The position numbers and the translations under genes were made by a program. Below are positions 32,293 to 41,912 of a stretch of DNA of 64,000 nucleotides, piece by piece; position 1 is the first letter of the stretch, and each line of letters opens with the position of its first letter. Origin of the DNA: Roseateles sp. (GTDB lineage Bacteria; Pseudomonadota; Gammaproteobacteria; Burkholderiales; Burkholderiaceae_C); contig JAEUPJ010000072.1 of NCBI GenBank assembly GCA_016790285.1, positions 62,001 through 126,000 on the forward strand. Reading direction: 5' to 3'. Under the pieces are notes generated by a model. It had not been told where the DNA came from. It ran no database searches and was given only the letters and a program-made list of their open reading frames with translations.

Positions 32293-32898
32293 ATGAAGAT
32301 TGCCGTCCTGACCTTCGACGGTTTTAACGAGCTCGACAGTTTCATCGCCCTCGGGCTCATCAACCGGCTGAGGCACCTGGGCTGGCAGGCCGAGATCACC
32401 AGCCCCACGGCGCAGGTGACCTCGATGAACGGCGTCGTCGTGACCGCCCAGCAGCCGCTGGACTTCGCCAACGAGGCGGACGTGGTGCTCTTCGGCAGCG
32501 GCATCCACACCCGGTCCATCGCGGCCGACGGTGCGCTGCTGGACCGCCTGCAGCTCGACCCGCTGCGCCAGCGCATCGGCGGCCAGTGCTCCGGCACGCT
32601 GCTGATGGCGCGCCTGGGGCTGCTGGCTGACATGCCCGCCTGCACCGACTCGATGACCAAACCCTGGGTGGTGGAGGCCGGCGTGCGCGTGGTCGAAGAA
32701 CCCTTCCACGCCCGCGGCCCCATCGCCACGGCGGGCGGCTGCCTGGCCTCGCAGTACCTGGCGGCGTGGGTGATGGCATCCGGCGCGGGGCTGGACGCGG
32801 CCCGCAGTGCGCTGCACTACGCGGCACCCGTGGGCGAGAAGGACAGCTACGTCGAGCGCGTGATGGGCGTGGTCACGCCCTTCCTGGCGCCGCAGTGA
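32293..32898 (+). CDS. DJ-1/PfpI family protein
   Basis: A 201-residue protein with the class I glutamine-amidotransferase-like fold. The reactive Cys sits in GGQCSGTLLMARLG. The N-terminal strand reads MKIAVLTFDGFNELDSF, with a possible catalytic Glu in FNELDS. DJ-1 relatives act as chaperones, deglycases or oxidative-stress sensors. The ATG is three bases after the dps stop, so the pair is probably one operon. The exact role is not known. Confidence 0.88.
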   Translation: MKIAVLTFDGFNELDSFIALGLINRLRHLGWQAEITSPTAQVTSMNGVVVTAQQPLDFANEADVVLFGSGIHTRSIAADGALLDRLQLDPLRQRIGGQCSGTLLMARLGLLADMPACTDSMTKPWVVEAGVRVVEEPFHARGPIATAGGCLASQYLAAWVMASGAGLDAARSALHYAAPVGEKDSYVERVMGVVTPFLAPQ

Positions 32899-32919
32899 CG
32901 ACCACGGCGCCGCCGAGCT

Positions 32920-33552
32920 TCAGCCCTCTGACGATCGCGCCACCAGCGCGGCCATCGCATCGCCACCGGGCTGGGCCTGCAGGCCCGCGGCGACGCCGGC
33001 GCGGTCTTCGGCCGAGCGGTTCTGGCTGACCTTCCACTTGCCCACCAGCTGCTCGATCGGGATCTCGATGCCGACGATGGCGCGCAGCAGTTGCTCGACG
33101 AACTCCGGCGGCGCGTCTTCCACCTGCCAGGGGTGGGCCTGGCGCGCCTCGTGGGTGTCGGTGAGCTGGCTGACGATGCGCAGCACCGAGGGCGCGTCCT
33201 CCAGCACCACCGGCGTGCCGCGTGCATGCACGACCGCGTAGTTCCAGGTGGGCACGACCTTGCCGTGCACCTGCTTGGACGGGTACCAGCCCGGCGACAC
33301 ATAAGCCTGCGCGCCGCCGAACACCAGCAGGCTCGCCTGCGGCGAGCGCCACACCGGGTTGGCGCGGGCGACATGGCCCACCAGCGTGCCGAAGGGGCCG
33401 CGCGAGCGGTCGAGATGGAAGGGCACGTGGTGCACGACGAGTTCGCCGTCCTGGGTCGTCGCCCAGGTGGCCAGCGGGTGGGCGTCGATGAAACCCTGCA
33501 GCGTGGGCAGGTCGCGCTCTTCGAAATGGGACGGCAGGTAGGTCGTGGACAT
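32920..33552 (-). CDS. PaiB-like FMN-binding protein (negative regulator family)
   Basis: A 210-residue protein of the PaiB/FMN-binding split-barrel family. Marks are MSTTYLPSHFEERD, HPLATWATTQDGELVVHHVPF, GHVARANPVWR, QAYVSPGWYPSK and VVPTWNYAVVHARG. PaiB relatives in Bacillus affect sporulation and protease genes; function in Proteobacteria is unclear, perhaps an oxidoreductase. ATG at 33550-33552. The OsmC gene lies two bases upstream on the same strand, so they are one operon. Confidence 0.92.
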   Translation of the reverse strand: MSTTYLPSHFEERDLPTLQGFIDAHPLATWATTQDGELVVHHVPFHLDRSRGPFGTLVGHVARANPVWRSPQASLLVFGGAQAYVSPGWYPSKQVHGKVVPTWNYAVVHARGTPVVLEDAPSVLRIVSQLTDTHEARQAHPWQVEDAPPEFVEQLLRAIVGIEIPIEQLVGKWKVSQNRSAEDRAGVAAGLQAQPGGDAMAALVARSSEG

Positions 33553-33554
33553 GG

Positions 33555-34022
33555 TCAGGCCCGGGGTTCGCAGACGATCTCGCTGCGCAGCGAGTTGGCG
33601 ATGAAGCAGGCGTCGTGCGCCGCGTGGTGGAGTTGCGCCACGACCTCGGCGTCGGGCGCGGCGTCGCCGGCGAAGCGCACCCGCGGGCGCAGCACGATGC
33701 GGGTGATGGCCGCGCGCCCGCGCTCGTCCCGGCCCATGTGGCCCACGGCCTCGTCCTCGTAGCTGTCCACCCGCCAGCCGGCGTCCGCCGCCAGCGACAG
33801 GAACCACAGCAGATGGCAGCTCGACGCGCTCGCCACCAGCGCCTCCTCGGGGTCGACAGCGCTGGGGTCGGAGAAGGGCAGGCGCACGACGCTCGGCGAC
33901 GAGGAGCCGGGCACCACCGCGCCGCCATCGAAATGCCAGCTGTGGCGGCGGCTGTAGCGCTGGTCGACAAAAGGCTCGGCGGGGTCGCGCTGCCAGAGCA
34001 GGCGGGCATGGTGGTCGGACAT
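33555..34022 (-). CDS. OsmC-like protein
   Basis: A 155-residue protein of the OsmC/Ohr superfamily. Two conserved Cys lie in VASASSCHLLWFLSLAADAG and HDACFIANSL, as in thiol peroxidases that reduce organic hydroperoxides. Start at 34020-34022; the longer frame, antisense to the MocR gene, was not used. It is the first gene of a two-gene operon with the PaiB-like gene and is divergent from a MocR regulator, which suggests local control. Confidence 0.9.
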   Translation of the reverse strand: MSDHHARLLWQRDPAEPFVDQRYSRRHSWHFDGGAVVPGSSSPSVVRLPFSDPSAVDPEEALVASASSCHLLWFLSLAADAGWRVDSYEDEAVGHMGRDERGRAAITRIVLRPRVRFAGDAAPDAEVVAQLHHAAHDACFIANSLRSEIVCEPRA

Positions 34023-34091
34023 GGCGACGGCAGGTGCGGTGAATTGGCTTGCCAGAATAGGCGAACATCGCCAGAACGAAGGAGCCAATCG

Positions 34092-35549
34092 ATGGCATCG
34101 ACGCGGGCCAATGTGCCGCTGCGGCTGCAGCTCTACCGCCAGCTGCGCGCCGCCATCGAGGGCGGGAGCCTCGCGCCCGGCAGCCGGCTGCCGCCCACGC
34201 GGGAGCATGCGCTGAGCCTGGGCGTGTCGCGCAACACGCTGCTGTGGGCCATGGCGCGGCTGCAGGCCGAGGGCTATGTGGCGGCCCGCGTGGGCGACGG
34301 CAGCTATGTGGCCGCGGCGCTGGCCCAGCCACGCAGCGCGGCGCCGGCACCGATGCAGCCGCAGCCCGCGCTCTCCCTGCGCGGGCGGGCGATCGCCGAC
34401 ACCCATGCGCGCTGGCAGCCGCCTCTGGTGGCCGCGCTGCCGTTTCGCATCGGGGCGCCGGAGGTGGCGAGCTTTCCCTACGCCCTGTGGGACCGGCTGA
34501 CGCGGCAGATCGACCTGCGCGAGCGCCAGCGCCTGGCGCAGTACCTCGACCCGGCCGGCCATGCGCCGCTGCGCGAGGCCGTGGCGCAGTGGCTCTGGGT
34601 GGCCCGCGGCGTGCGATGCGACGCCGGCCAGGTGCTGGTGTGCTCAGGCTCGCAGCAGGCCCTGGACCTGATCGCCCGGCTGCTGCTGGACCCCGGCGAC
34701 GAGGTGCTGGTGGAAGACCCCGGCTACCCCGGCATCCGCGCGGCCCTGCTGGGCCAGGGCGCGCAGGTGCGGCCGGTGCCGGTGGATGGCGAGGGCCTGT
34801 GCATCGACACCGGCGCCGCGCGCTGGCCCGCCGCGCGGCTGGCGGTGGTGACGCCCACGCACCAGTTCCCCGTGGGCGTGCGCATGAGCCTGGCGCGGCG
34901 CCGGGCGCTGCTGGACTGGGCCGAACGGCACGACGCCTGGGTGGTGGAGGACGACTACGACGGCGAGTTCCAGTACGGCCCGCACCGGCTGGAAGCCCTC
35001 ACCAGCCTGCCGCAGGCCGGCCGCGTGCTCTACGTGGGCACCTTCTCCAAGATCCTGCATCCGGGGCTGCGCCTGGGCTTCATCGTGCTGCCCCCGGCCC
35101 TGCTGCGCGCCTTCGCCGCCGCCCGTGCCGTGTGCGACCGCCACGCGCCCGGCGACAACCAGGCGGTGCTGGCCCGCTTCATTGCCGACGGCCACCTGCT
35201 GCGCCACCTCAACCGCATGCGCGAGCTCTACCCGCGCCGCCAGCAGCACCTCATCCAGGCCCTGGCCGAGGCCAGCGAGGGCCGGCTGCAGCTGGCGCCG
35301 ATCGCCCAGGGCCTGCACCTGCTGCATGAACCGCCCGCGGCCGGTGCGGGTGGCACGCCGCAGGACGATGAGCGGCTGTCGCAGCAGGCCCTGGCCGCGG
35401 GCGTGATGCTGACGCCACTGTCGCGCTACACGATGGCCTCGCCCCGGCGCGGCTGGCTGTTCGGTTACGCCGGCTATGACGAGGCGGCGCTCACCCGCGC
35501 TGCCCAGCGCCTGGCCCCGCTGCTGGGCCGCCTGGGCACCCCGCGATAA
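34092..35549 (+). CDS. MocR-family regulator (GntR HTH plus aminotransferase-like domain)
   Basis: A 485-residue PdxR/MocR-type regulator. An N-terminal GntR winged helix (LRLQLYRQLRAAIEGGSLAPGSRL, SRNTLLWAMARLQAEGYV) is joined to a fold-type I aminotransferase-like domain with the PLP-binding Lys in GTFSKILHPGLRLG. PLP or related amines act as the effector. The 69-base divergent gap to OsmC-PaiB suggests it controls that pair, or itself, although pdx genes are not seen here. An intrinsic terminator follows its stop. Confidence 0.93.
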   Translation: MASTRANVPLRLQLYRQLRAAIEGGSLAPGSRLPPTREHALSLGVSRNTLLWAMARLQAEGYVAARVGDGSYVAAALAQPRSAAPAPMQPQPALSLRGRAIADTHARWQPPLVAALPFRIGAPEVASFPYALWDRLTRQIDLRERQRLAQYLDPAGHAPLREAVAQWLWVARGVRCDAGQVLVCSGSQQALDLIARLLLDPGDEVLVEDPGYPGIRAALLGQGAQVRPVPVDGEGLCIDTGAARWPAARLAVVTPTHQFPVGVRMSLARRRALLDWAERHDAWVVEDDYDGEFQYGPHRLEALTSLPQAGRVLYVGTFSKILHPGLRLGFIVLPPALLRAFAAARAVCDRHAPGDNQAVLARFIADGHLLRHLNRMRELYPRRQQHLIQALAEASEGRLQLAPIAQGLHLLHEPPAAGAGGTPQDDERLSQQALAAGVMLTPLSRYTMASPRRGWLFGYAGYDEAALTRAAQRLAPLLGRLGTPR

Positions 35550-35561
35550 TGCAGGCCATCG

Positions 35562-35609
35562 CCCGCAGCCACCGAGCCTCTCGGTTCGCACTGCGGGCTT
35601 GTCGTTTTT
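35562..35609 (+). terminator. Intrinsic terminator after the MocR gene
   Basis: GCCCGCAG (35562-35569) pairs with CTGCGGGC (35591-35598), with an inner ACCGAG/CTCGGT stem, followed by TTGTCGTTTTT. It begins just past the MocR stop and ends about 13 bases before the prfC ATG, so it lies inside the prfC leader. Confidence 0.75.
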
Positions 35610-35622
35610 CTCCGAGCCGCCC

Positions 35623-37251
<1,629 letters not shown>

Positions 37252-37620
37252 TCAACGCCCTGCTTCGGACGGTCTTGGGGTCATTCGCATGAGCAGGGCC
37301 CGCAGCGCCAGATCCAGCGCGGGCAGGTCATCGTGCAAGATGCTCCAGACCGTTTCAGCTGAAATTCCCAGATAGGCGTGCGCGACACGATTGCGCGTGG
37401 CAACGATCTGGCGCCACGGTACATCCGGCGCCATTCCTCGGACGACCTCGGGCACATGGGTCGCCGCTTCGCCGATGAGTTCAAGGTTGCGCAGGATCGC
37501 GTCGTAGCGCATGGCGTCTGCCGTCAGCGTGGCGCCGGTCAAGGCCGCCGAATAGGCCCGCGCCCTGCCGCAAAACTCGATCATGTCCTCGACGTAAAGG
37601 GCAGCGTCGCGCTCAAACAT
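37252..37620 (-). CDS. hepT: HepT-like ribonuclease toxin
   Basis: A 122-residue HepT (DUF86) protein. The RX4HXY motif is intact as RNRVAHAY, carrying the Arg and His used for RNA cleavage and the Tyr that MntA AMPylates. ATG at 37618-37620 overlaps the mntA stop by eight bases. The frame is also open upstream, but that region is the mntA gene. It abuts prfC tail to tail with no gap. Confidence 0.9.
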   Translation of the reverse strand: MFERDAALYVEDMIEFCGRARAYSAALTGATLTADAMRYDAILRNLELIGEAATHVPEVVRGMAPDVPWRQIVATRNRVAHAYLGISAETVWSILHDDLPALDLALRALLMRMTPRPSEAGR

Positions 37621-37903
37621 GGATGGCGTCGCGCTCCACGAATGGCCGCAGCCGTTCTCGCAGGGCCGTCTCGACGACCAGGTCGACCGGCCGATGCAGC
37701 ATGTCCTCCAGATAGAACTGGAGACCGAAATAACGCTTGGACGTGGCCGGCCCGTCGAAGGACACCAACAGGTCCACATCGCTGTCGGGTCGCGCCGTGC
37801 CTCGTGCCAGGCTCCCGAACAGCGCCAGTCGGCGAACGCCAAAGCGCTCGGCGAGCACGGGCTTGTGCTCGGCCAGCAGCTTCAGCAGCATTTCTCGGTC
37901 CAT
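37613..37903 (-). CDS. mntA: MntA-like nucleotidyltransferase antitoxin
   Basis: A 96-residue minimal nucleotidyltransferase. The signature GSLARG with downstream SDVDLLV gives the metal-binding Asp pair. In MntA-HepT systems this enzyme silences HepT by adding AMP to its conserved Tyr. ATG at 37901-37903 is chosen; the frame opens 34 codons earlier. mntA precedes hepT and overlaps it, the usual layout. Confidence 0.9.
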   Translation of the reverse strand: MDREMLLKLLAEHKPVLAERFGVRRLALFGSLARGTARPDSDVDLLVSFDGPATSKRYFGLQFYLEDMLHRPVDLVVETALRERLRPFVERDAIHV

Positions 37904-38061
37904 GCCCGGATGATGCAACGAAAGCTGCCCGCGTGGCCACTGACGGTGGTGCTTGCTGCGCGCGCCATGGCTTGCAGCATGAGGAAGTCCATGGAGCAAC
38001 CCCAACGTCCTTCGCGGCTGCCCTTGAAGTGGCGAGCCAGGCCTGCGTCTAACATTTGGTG

Positions 38062-38799
38062 ATGTCTTCGGTCACCCCGCGTTCCTGCCCCTCCTGCCAT
38101 GACCGCATGGAGCGCCAGGTGCTGCCGGGCGTGTATGCGGGCGACGTCGAGATCGACGTCTGCTTCGCCTGCCACGGGTTTTGGTTCGACCACCTCGAGA
38201 GCCTGAAGCTCGCGCCGCGCGCCATCGCTCTGCTCTTCAAGGCCATGCACCAGCACCAGGACGCCGCGCGGCTGCCGCTGGCCGAGCGGCTGGACTGCCC
38301 GCAGTGCCGCGTGACGCTGGTGCAGGGCTTCGATGTCGTGCGCGGCGGCCGCTACATCACGCACCGCTGCCCGCAGCAGCACGGGCGCTTCAGCAGCTTC
38401 GCGTCGTTCATGATCGAGAAGGGCTTCGTGCGCCAGCTCACGCGGCCAGAGATCGCCGACATCGCGGCCAAGGTGGGTGTCATCCACTGCAGCAGCTGCG
38501 GCGCGCCGGTGGACCTGCGCCGCGAGGACGCCTGCTCGCACTGCCGCTCGGCGCTGTCGCTGCTGGACCCGCAGGCGGTGGAGAAAGCCCTGCAGCGCCT
38601 GGGCACGGCCGCGAGCGCCGCCCCCATGCCGCCAACGGCCGTGGCCGACGCGCTGGTGGCCATGGCACGCGAGCAGTCCCGCCTCGAACGCGAGCGCCCA
38701 CCGCTCTCCGGGGGGAGCCTGGGCGTCGCTGGCGCCGTGATGTCCGTGGACCTGCTGTCGGTCGGGCTCAGCCTGGTCAGCCGGCTCTGGGACGACTGA
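38062..38799 (+). CDS. Zinc-ribbon protein of unknown function (zf-TFIIB-like)
   Basis: A 245-residue protein with several paired Cys motifs: CPSCHDRM and CFACHGFWFDHLE in the first 45 residues, CPQCRV near residue 74, and CSSCGAP plus CSHCRS at about 150-170. The N-terminal pair resembles zf-TFIIB-type ribbons. The C-terminus is hydrophobic (AGAVMSVDLLSVGLSLVSRL), perhaps a membrane anchor. ATG 38062 is used. The TPR-methyltransferase starts 13 bases after the stop, so the two are probably an operon. Function unknown. Confidence 0.75.
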   Translation: MSSVTPRSCPSCHDRMERQVLPGVYAGDVEIDVCFACHGFWFDHLESLKLAPRAIALLFKAMHQHQDAARLPLAERLDCPQCRVTLVQGFDVVRGGRYITHRCPQQHGRFSSFASFMIEKGFVRQLTRPEIADIAAKVGVIHCSSCGAPVDLRREDACSHCRSALSLLDPQAVEKALQRLGTAASAAPMPPTAVADALVAMAREQSRLERERPPLSGGSLGVAGAVMSVDLLSVGLSLVSRLWDD

Positions 38800-38812
38800 G
38801 AACGCACCCGCC

Positions 38813-40000
38813 ATGAAACCGCCCGCCCACTTCGACCGCGCCCTGGCCTTGCATCGCGAGGGCCGCCTGGCCGAGGCCGAGCCGCTGTACCGCCGTGTGC
38901 TGCGCAGCGCACCCACGCACTTCGACACCCTGCACCTGCTGGGCGCCCTGTGCGGCCAGACCGACCGCTTCGACGAGGCCCTGCAACTGCTGCAGCGGGC
39001 GCTGGCGCAAAAGCCCGACAGCGCCCCGGCGCTCAACAACCTCGGCAACACGCTGGGCAACCTCGGCCGCCACCGCGAGGCGGTGCAGGCCTTCGAGCGC
39101 TCGCTGGCCGTGCGGCCGGACGACGCCAAGGCCCTGCGCAACCGCGGCACCAGCCTGCGCGCGCTGGAGCGGCCCGAGGAGGCGCTCGCGAGCTTCGACG
39201 CCGCGCTGGCCCTGCAGCCGGACTACCCCGAAGCCCTCATCGGGCGCGCCGAGGCGCTGCTGACCCTGCACCGGCGCGCCCAGGCCATCGAGGCCTTCCA
39301 GAAGGCCCTGCCGCTGGGCAAGGACGTCGACCAGATCCGCTATGCGCTGGCCTCGCTCGGCGTGGGCGAGGCGCCGTCCAGCGCGCCGCCGGCCTATGTC
39401 GAGGCGCTGTTCGACATGTATGCGCACAACTTCGACCAGCACCTCGTGCAGCGCCTGGCCTACCGCACGCCGGAGCTGCTGGTGGCCGAGCTGCGCGCGG
39501 CTCAGCCGCCGGAGTCAGCCTGCATCATCGACCTCGGCTGCGGCACCGGCCTGTGCGGGCCGCTGCTGCGCCCGCTGGCGCGCCAGCTCGTGGGCGTGGA
39601 CCTGTCCGGCCTGATGCTGGCCAAGGCGCGCGAGGGCGGCGCCTACGACGAGCTCGTGCACGGCGACGTGGCCGCCACGCTGGCCGCGCGGCCGCTCGCC
39701 TTCGACATCGCCGTGGCAGCGGATGTGTTCGTCTACATCGGCGACCTCGCCGCCGTGTTCACCGCCGCGGCCGCCGCCGTTCGCCCGGGCGGCCTCTTCG
39801 CCTTCTCGGTGGAAGCCTGCCAGGACGACGCCGGGGACTTCCGGCTCGGGGCGACGCGCCGCTACGCCCACGCCCTGCCCTACCTGCAGCGCCTGGCAGC
39901 TGCGCATGGCTTCACGGTCGAGCGCACGCAGCACAGCGTCATCCGCAAGGAAAGCGACGAAGGCGTCGCCGGGCTGCTGCTGGTGCTGCGCCGCGCCTGA
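38813..40000 (+). CDS. TPR-repeat SAM-dependent methyltransferase
   Basis: A 395-residue fusion. Residues 1-165 carry TPR repeats with regularly spaced AEA/EAL motifs (GRLAEAEPLYRRVL, GRHREAVQAFERSLAV). A class I methyltransferase follows (about 195-395) with motif I IIDLGCGTGLCG, VVGVDLSG-type motif II (LVGVDLSGLM), and YIGDLA. The layout fits a protein methyltransferase that picks its target through the TPRs. The target is unknown. Confidence 0.88.
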   Translation: MKPPAHFDRALALHREGRLAEAEPLYRRVLRSAPTHFDTLHLLGALCGQTDRFDEALQLLQRALAQKPDSAPALNNLGNTLGNLGRHREAVQAFERSLAVRPDDAKALRNRGTSLRALERPEEALASFDAALALQPDYPEALIGRAEALLTLHRRAQAIEAFQKALPLGKDVDQIRYALASLGVGEAPSSAPPAYVEALFDMYAHNFDQHLVQRLAYRTPELLVAELRAAQPPESACIIDLGCGTGLCGPLLRPLARQLVGVDLSGLMLAKAREGGAYDELVHGDVAATLAARPLAFDIAVAADVFVYIGDLAAVFTAAAAAVRPGGLFAFSVEACQDDAGDFRLGATRRYAHALPYLQRLAAAHGFTVERTQHSVIRKESDEGVAGLLLVLRRA

Positions 40001-40020
40001 CCCCGCGGCAGCAAGACGCG

Positions 40021-40596
40021 TCAGCAGGACGCGCCGAGCCAGCGGCCGGTGGACAGCATGCGCTGGTCCATCTCCGGGCCGCCCACGGCCTGGCCCGTGC
40101 GGCCATCCACGGCGTTGCCGCGGCCGTTGAGCTCCAGCCGGTAGCTGGTGGGCCCGTAGCTGGCCGTGAAGCGGCCCTGCGTCAGGCCACCGCCGCCGGT
40201 GCGGCAGGCGTAGCTGCCCGCGGCCTCGCTCGCGTCGAGCTTGCTGGCATTGACCTCGCAGGTCCACGGCCCCGAGTTGCTCAGCGACTGCTCGAGATAG
40301 CGGGCCAGGTCGATGCGCGACTGCGCTGGCGTGAGGCAGGCCTGGCGCTCGCTGGCCTGCGCCTTGTCGAGCTCGGCCTTCTGCGCGTCGGTCAGGCCGC
40401 TGCGCACCTTGGCGCGCAGCGCCTGCAGCCCGGGCTTGAGGGACTGGCCATTGATCCAGATCTCGCTGTCGGACGACCACAGGCCGGGCTTGACCTCGAT
40501 GACGGGCGCGGCGCTGGCAGCGGTACCGAGGCCGAGCAAGGCGGTGAATGCAGACAAGCCAAGGGCGACACGGCGGCAGGACGGGAACACGGGCAT
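40021..40596 (-). CDS. DUF3617-like exported protein
   Basis: A 191-residue protein with a signal peptide (ending near TAASAAP). The mature part begins VIEVKPGLWSSDSEIWING, as in DUF3617, and has Cys residues (ACLTPAQ, WTCEV, YACRTG, GASC) that could pair in the periplasm. ATG at 40594-40596 begins the signal peptide. It is convergent with the TPR-methyltransferase and divergent from the PQQ dehydrogenase. Function unknown. Confidence 0.85.
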   Translation of the reverse strand: MPVFPSCRRVALGLSAFTALLGLGTAASAAPVIEVKPGLWSSDSEIWINGQSLKPGLQALRAKVRSGLTDAQKAELDKAQASERQACLTPAQSRIDLARYLEQSLSNSGPWTCEVNASKLDASEAAGSYACRTGGGGLTQGRFTASYGPTSYRLELNGRGNAVDGRTGQAVGGPEMDQRMLSTGRWLGASC

Positions 40597-40754
40597 GGAA
40601 ATGACGGGGCGTTGGAAGGACACGGCGCGCATTGCAGCAGCATCACGGGGCGCGTGACATCCCTCGGTTGCATCCGGTTTCGCATCGACGCGGCCACGCC
40701 ACAGCGCGCGCGCTGCGATGATGCGCGCCTCCCCTTCCCGCCACACCGCCCCCG

Positions 40755-41861
40755 ATGAGCAAGCGACTCCATCCCCTGGCCCTGGGCGCCGCCCTTGCCG
40801 CTTTCGCCGCCACCGCGCAGGCCGCGCCCGAACTCGAAACCGTCGTCGAAGGCCTCAAGACGCCCTGGGCCGTCGCCTTCCTGCCCGACGGCCAGCTCCT
40901 CGTCACCGAGCGCGACGGCGCGATGCGAACGGCCAAAGCCGGCGGCAAGCCCAGTGCACCGATCGCCGGCGTGCCCGCCGTCGTGGCTGAAGGCCAGGGC
41001 GGCCTGCTGGACGTGGTGCTGGACAGCGACTTCGCGCGCAACCGCACGATCTACTTCTGCTACGCCGAGCCCAGCGCCGACAAGAAGACCAACAGCACGG
41101 CACTGGCCCGCGCGCGCCTGAGCGAGGACAGCAAGCGGCTCACCGAGGTGAAGGTCATCTTCAGCCAGTTGCCGAAGGCCGACGCCAAGCACCACTTCGG
41201 CTGCCGCATCGCCGAGGCGCCGGACGGCAAGCTCTTCCTGAGCCTGGGCGAGCGCTTCAAGGGCATGCAGAGCGCGCAGACGCTGGACAACCACCTCGGC
41301 AAGATCGTCCGCGTGAACAAGGACGGCAGCGTGCCAAGCGACAACCCCTACGTGAACACGCCCGGCGCCCTGCCCGAGATCTGGAGCTACGGCCACCGCA
41401 ACTCGCAGGGCCTCATCATCGACGCGCAGGGGCGCCTGTGGGAGCACGAGCACGGCCCGCAGGGCGGCGACGAGCTCAACCTCATCAGCCCGAAGCTCAA
41501 CTACGGCTGGCCCGTCATCACCTACGGCGAGAACTACGGCGGCGGCAAGATCGGCGAGGGCATCGCGGCCAAGGCGGGCATGGAGCAGCCCGTCGTGAAA
41601 TGGGTGCCCTCCATCGCCCCGGCCGGCCTCGTGCGCCTGAAGAGCGCCAAGTACGGCCCCGCCTGGCAGGGCAGCTTCTTCATCGGCTCGCTCAAGTTCG
41701 GCCACCTGGAGCGCGTGAAGCTCGACGCCGACAACCGCCCCGCCGAGCAGGAGCGCCTCTTCCCCGACGCCGGCCGCATGCGCGACGTGCGCGAGGGGCC
41801 CGACGGGCTGCTCTACCTCGTGCTCGAAGGCCACGGCAAGGTCGTGCGCGTGAAGCCCTGA
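40755..41861 (+). CDS. PQQ-dependent sugar dehydrogenase-like protein
   Basis: A 368-residue protein with a signal peptide (ending near ATAQAAPE) and a six-bladed propeller as in soluble aldose sugar dehydrogenase. Marks are LKTPWAVAFLPDGQLLVTERDG, GQGGLLDVVLD, IWSYGHRNSQGL, WEHEHGPQGGDELNLI and GLLYLVLE. It would oxidise sugars in the periplasm using PQQ. PQQ synthesis genes are not in the window. Confidence 0.9.
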   Translation: MSKRLHPLALGAALAAFAATAQAAPELETVVEGLKTPWAVAFLPDGQLLVTERDGAMRTAKAGGKPSAPIAGVPAVVAEGQGGLLDVVLDSDFARNRTIYFCYAEPSADKKTNSTALARARLSEDSKRLTEVKVIFSQLPKADAKHHFGCRIAEAPDGKLFLSLGERFKGMQSAQTLDNHLGKIVRVNKDGSVPSDNPYVNTPGALPEIWSYGHRNSQGLIIDAQGRLWEHEHGPQGGDELNLISPKLNYGWPVITYGENYGGGKIGEGIAAKAGMEQPVVKWVPSIAPAGLVRLKSAKYGPAWQGSFFIGSLKFGHLERVKLDADNRPAEQERLFPDAGRMRDVREGPDGLLYLVLEGHGKVVRVKP

Positions 41862-41900
41862 TGCGAAACCCCGGCTGAGTCTGCGACCATCGGCCCCGCA

Positions 41901-41906
41901 AGGGAG
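41901..41906 (+). promoter_or_regulatory. Ribosome-binding site deciding the start of the 1361-residue protein
   Basis: AGGGAG at 41901-41906 lies directly against an ATG at 41907 (spacing 0) but six bases before the in-frame ATG at 41913. The second spacing is normal, so 41913 is the more likely start. Confidence 0.6.
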
Positions 41907-41912
41907 ATGCCG

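Noticed and set aside
35562-35622. prfC leader as a riboswitch
   Set aside because: The region is a single terminator hairpin with too little sequence for a ligand-binding aptamer.
38047-38053. GTCTAAC, resembling one end of an integron attC site
   Set aside because: No matching GTTAGAC-type partner at a usual distance and no integrase gene nearby.
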